A stretch of DNA of 9,210 nucleotides, from positions 1 to 9,210 of the forward strand of contig JBBECF010000002.1 in assembly GCA_040881945.1 (NCBI GenBank). The letters are read 5' to 3'. This document shows, piece by piece, positions 7,022-9,210 of this stretch; the stretch's first letter is position 1, and the number at the start of each line of letters is the position of its first letter. The DNA comes from JBBECF01 sp040881945 (GTDB taxonomy: Bacteria; Pseudomonadota; Alphaproteobacteria; Dongiales; Dongiaceae). Made by a program: the position numbers and the translations under genes. The notes under the pieces are model-generated. The model saw only the letters and a program-made list of their open reading frames with translations, was not told the DNA's origin and did not search any database.

Positions 7022-7747
7022 CTAATCGCCGGTCAGCGGCCGCCAGCCGGTCGGGCCGAATTTCTGCATCGGGCGAAAGCGTGTCTTGTAGGCCATCTTG
7101 CGGCTGCCCGCGACCCAATAGCCGAGATAGACGTAGGGCAGCGCCGACCGTTGCGCCTCGCGGATCAGCCAGACGACCATGAAACTGCCCAGGCTGCGGC
7201 GCGGCACGGCCGTGTCGAAGAAGCTATATACCGCCGACAGGCCGTCGCCCGTGCGGTCGGCGAGGCAACAGGCGACGAGCCGTCCGTCCGCGTCGCGGAA
7301 CTCGATCATGCGCGTGTCGATGGGGCTGTCCTCGACCATGGCGCGGTATTCGCGGAACGTCATGCCGGTCATCTCGCCGTCGCCGTGGCGACCGTCGAGG
7401 TAGCGGCCGAACAGCCGGTATTGCTCGGGCGTCGCGCTGGCCGTGCCGGACGACGCCGCGAGGTCGCCGTTGCGCCGCTCCACCCGGCGCAGCGACCGGC
7501 CGGGGCGATAGGCGTCGGCCGCGACGCGCACCGGCACGCAGGCCGAACAGCCGGGACAGGCCGGGCGATAGGCGATCGCATGGCTGCGGCGGAAGCCGGC
7601 GCGCGACAGGGCCTCGTAGCTGGCGCCGGCGTCGCGGCCGGACAGCTCGGTCGCGATCTTGCGCTCCATGCGGCCCGGCAGATACGGGCACGGCAGGAGC
7701 GGGGTGACGAGGAAGCGCAACGGGTGCGGGCGGCTGAGGACGACCAT
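7022..7747 (-). CDS. bpt: Aspartate/glutamate leucyltransferase (Bpt/Ate family)
   Basis: A 241-residue protein of full family length. The N-terminal domain has PCPYLPGRMERK (19-30) and the cysteine cluster YRPACPGCSACVPVRV (60-75, with C64, C67, C70). The C-terminal GNAT-like domain carries FREYRAMVEDSPIDTRMIEF (131-150) and the family signature YLGYWVAGSRKMAYKTRFRPMQ (207-228). These enzymes transfer an amino acid from aminoacyl-tRNA to the N-terminus of proteins starting with Asp or Glu. Bacterial Bpt uses leucyl-tRNA and marks its targets for ClpS/ClpAP in the N-degron pathway. It may be annotated as arginyltransferase. It follows the decarboxylase by 42 bases on the same strand. ATG 7747 gives the normal N-terminus but has no strong ribosome site. 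A gene of this family beside parC is common in alphaproteobacteria. Confidence 0.93.
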   Translation of the reverse strand: MVVLSRPHPLRFLVTPLLPCPYLPGRMERKIATELSGRDAGASYEALSRAGFRRSHAIAYRPACPGCSACVPVRVAADAYRPGRSLRRVERRNGDLAASSGTASATPEQYRLFGRYLDGRHGDGEMTGMTFREYRAMVEDSPIDTRMIEFRDADGRLVACCLADRTGDGLSAVYSFFDTAVPRRSLGSFMVVWLIREAQRSALPYVYLGYWVAGSRKMAYKTRFRPMQKFGPTGWRPLTGD

Positions 7748-7789
7748 CGGGGCACCGTCGGAACGGCTGGAACCGGCGCCGTTATGCTA

Positions 7790-8950
7790 TCAGGCCCGGC
7801 CGCCGCCGGCCAGCGGCGGCTCGTCGCGGACGACGACCAGGGTCTCCGGGAAGAAGCCGTTGAAGCGGCTGGCGAGCGCGTTGCTGTAGGCGCCGACGCG
7901 GTCGATCTCGATCCAGTCGCCCTCGCGCATGTCCGCCGGCAGATCGAAGGTCGAAGGCAGGACGTCGAGCGAGTCGCAGGTCGGGCCGTTGAGGATGAAG
8001 GCGCGGGTCTCCGCCGCGCCTTCGCCGTCGAGGCGGACGAGGCGCGCCGGCAGGCGCAGGCGCGCGGTCACCGTCTCGCTCAACGAGCCGTAAACGCCGT
8101 CGTTGATATAGAGCTGGTCGTTCTTGCGCAGTTGCACCTGCACGACCAGCGACATGCCGGGCGCCACCAGCGCGCGGCCCGGTTCGCACATCAGGATGCA
8201 GTCACGGCGCAGCTTCAACGCCTTCGCCCCGGCCTCGATCTCGGCGATGTAGTCCTCGAGCGGCGGCAGGTTGGTGGCGAGATACTGGGCAGGAAATCCG
8301 CCGCCGACGTCGAGCACCTGGATCGGTGTCTGCGCCGCCTCGAGCACGTCGCCGACAAGGCCGAGCGCCTGGCTGTAGGCGCCGGGGTCCGGGCACTGCG
8401 AGCCGACGTGGAAGGCGAGGCCGACCTGGCAACCGCGCGAGCGCGCCTCCTTGAGCAGTGCCGCCGCCGTCGCGACGTCGGCGCCGAACTTGGCCGCCAG
8501 GTGATAGAACGCGCCCTCGATCGGCGGCGTCTGCAACCGCACGACGATGGTCAGGCCCTCGCCGCCGCCGGTCTCGTCGAGCACCTTGGCCAGCTCGTCC
8601 GCGTGGTCGACGACGAAGGTGTCGATGCCGTAGACGCGGTCGGCGGTGCGGATCACGGCGCGGCCCTTGACCGGATGCATGAAATAGGCGCCGGCGTCGG
8701 GGAAGCTTTCGCTCACCAGCGCGATCTCCGCCAACGATGCGGTATCGAAATGCCGGATGCCGGCGTCGTACAACGCCTTCAGCACGCGCGGGTGCGGGTT
8801 GCACTTGACGGCGTAGAGCACGCGGCCGGGGAACAGCTCGAGGAAGTGCGCGACCGTGCGGCGCAGCGTCTCCGGGCGCAGGCAATAGACCGGGTAGCTG
8901 GGCGTGAGCGCGGCAACCATCGACCGCACGTCGGGGAATTGCGTTTCCAT
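7790..8950 (-). CDS. Fold III PLP-dependent ornithine/lysine decarboxylase
   Basis: A 386-residue member of the alanine-racemase-fold (group IV) decarboxylases. K49 in YAVKCNPHP forms the Schiff base with pyridoxal phosphate. HVGSQC (H181) stacks on the cofactor, GGGFP (216-220) and EPGR (256-259) hold its phosphate and ring nitrogen, and C325-D326 in GPTCDSLD plus Y355 in GAYSNALASRFNGF complete the active site from the partner subunit. The expected reaction is decarboxylation of L-ornithine to putrescine, the first step of polyamine synthesis. Lysine to cadaverine is possible, since alphaproteobacterial members are often bifunctional. Carboxynorspermidine decarboxylase is less likely given the intact ODC motifs. 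GGAGG (8959-8955) lies 4 bases before ATG 8950. It heads the probable leftward transcript with bpt. Confidence 0.93.
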   Translation of the reverse strand: METQFPDVRSMVAALTPSYPVYCLRPETLRRTVAHFLELFPGRVLYAVKCNPHPRVLKALYDAGIRHFDTASLAEIALVSESFPDAGAYFMHPVKGRAVIRTADRVYGIDTFVVDHADELAKVLDETGGGEGLTIVVRLQTPPIEGAFYHLAAKFGADVATAAALLKEARSRGCQVGLAFHVGSQCPDPGAYSQALGLVGDVLEAAQTPIQVLDVGGGFPAQYLATNLPPLEDYIAEIEAGAKALKLRRDCILMCEPGRALVAPGMSLVVQVQLRKNDQLYINDGVYGSLSETVTARLRLPARLVRLDGEGAAETRAFILNGPTCDSLDVLPSTFDLPADMREGDWIEIDRVGAYSNALASRFNGFFPETLVVVRDEPPLAGGGRA

Positions 8951-8978
8951 GGCGCCTCCGGGGCCGGGGGTCGCGCTT

Positions 8979-9005
8979 TCTATAGCAGCCGGCCGGCCCT
9001 GTCAC
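8979..9005 (-). promoter_or_regulatory. Weak promoter candidate for the decarboxylase
   Basis: On the minus strand GTGACA (9005-9000, five of six -35 consensus bases) and TATAGA (8984-8979, four of six) are 15 bases apart, shorter than ideal. The GGCCGGCC palindrome lies between. The position, 29 bases before the start codon, is suitable. Confidence 0.3.
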
Positions 9006-9107
9006 CTAATGACGGCTTCCATCCGGCGGATTGCAGGTTATTCTGGCCCGCCGCGCCACGCCGGCGGAGCCGATCGTCGCCGCCGTTTCGAACGAGGGAT
9101 CGCCGCC

Positions 9108-9210
9108 ATGGCCGTCGCGGGACCGCTCACCGGCATCGTCGTCCTGGACCTGACCCGGGTCCTCGCCGGCCCCTATTGCACCATGGTGCTGGCCGACCTC
9201 GGGGCGCGCG
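9108..9210 (+). CDS. Class III CoA-transferase (CaiB/BaiF), N-terminal part
   Basis: The frame MAVAGPLTGIVVLDLTRVLAGPYCTMVLADLGAR runs off the window. 'PLxGIxVLDLxRVLAGPxCxxxLADLGA' is the N-terminal signature of CaiB/BaiF family CoA-transferases, which move CoA from one acyl-CoA to another carboxylic acid. The substrate cannot be told from 34 residues. GAGGGA (9094-9099) lies 8 bases before the ATG. The gene is divergent from the decarboxylase, with 157 bases between the two start codons. Confidence 0.92.
   Translation, partial: MAVAGPLTGIVVLDLTRVLAGPYCTMVLADLGAR

Overview
The window looks like a draft or metagenome-derived chromosome segment of a high-GC alphaproteobacterium, perhaps Rhodospirillales-like. 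The reasons are the alphaproteobacterial style of ParC, a Bpt/Ate-type transferase next to parC, a fold III ornithine/lysine decarboxylase, and a Cys/His 'HGG' protein of a kind I associate with that group. A run of 100 Ns lies near the 3' end of parC.

Layout. 1-59: tail of an unknown rightward gene. 60-231: a non-coding cluster of strong hairpins. About 232-1990: a visibly lower-GC island whose genes all read leftward. It holds a well-formed integron-type attC site (958-1020), a second, odd attC-like half site built on a perfect 32-bp palindrome (232-291), and three unrecognised cassette-type genes. No integrase is visible, so this resembles an integrase-less cassette cluster (CALIN). 2071-2752: a leftward Phd/VapC toxin-antitoxin pair. 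About 2833-2873: an imperfect palindrome overlapping a good sigma70-like promoter. 2948-4120: a rightward Cys/His HGG-motif gene whose last third is made of interspersed palindromic repeats. 4157-6543: parC. 6611-7021: remains of what looks like a TumE/TumA-type toxin-antitoxin locus. 7022-8950: leftward bpt and the decarboxylase. 9108-9210: start of a class III CoA-transferase gene, divergent from the decarboxylase.

The housekeeping part is parC, bpt and the decarboxylase. The decarboxylase, bpt and the HTH gene lie on one strand with gaps of 42 and 33 bases and probably form one transcript, convergent with parC. The accessory part (cassettes, vapBC, decayed TA locus, repeats) surrounds it.

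The parC interruption is an assembly artefact. The 55 bases before the N run are repeated exactly after it, and removing the Ns and one copy restores a continuous 743-residue ParC. The most interesting observations are the integrase-less cassette cluster with its unusual terminal site, the TA locus that seems to have lost its toxin while its antitoxin gained an amber codon, and the HGG gene overrun by repeats.
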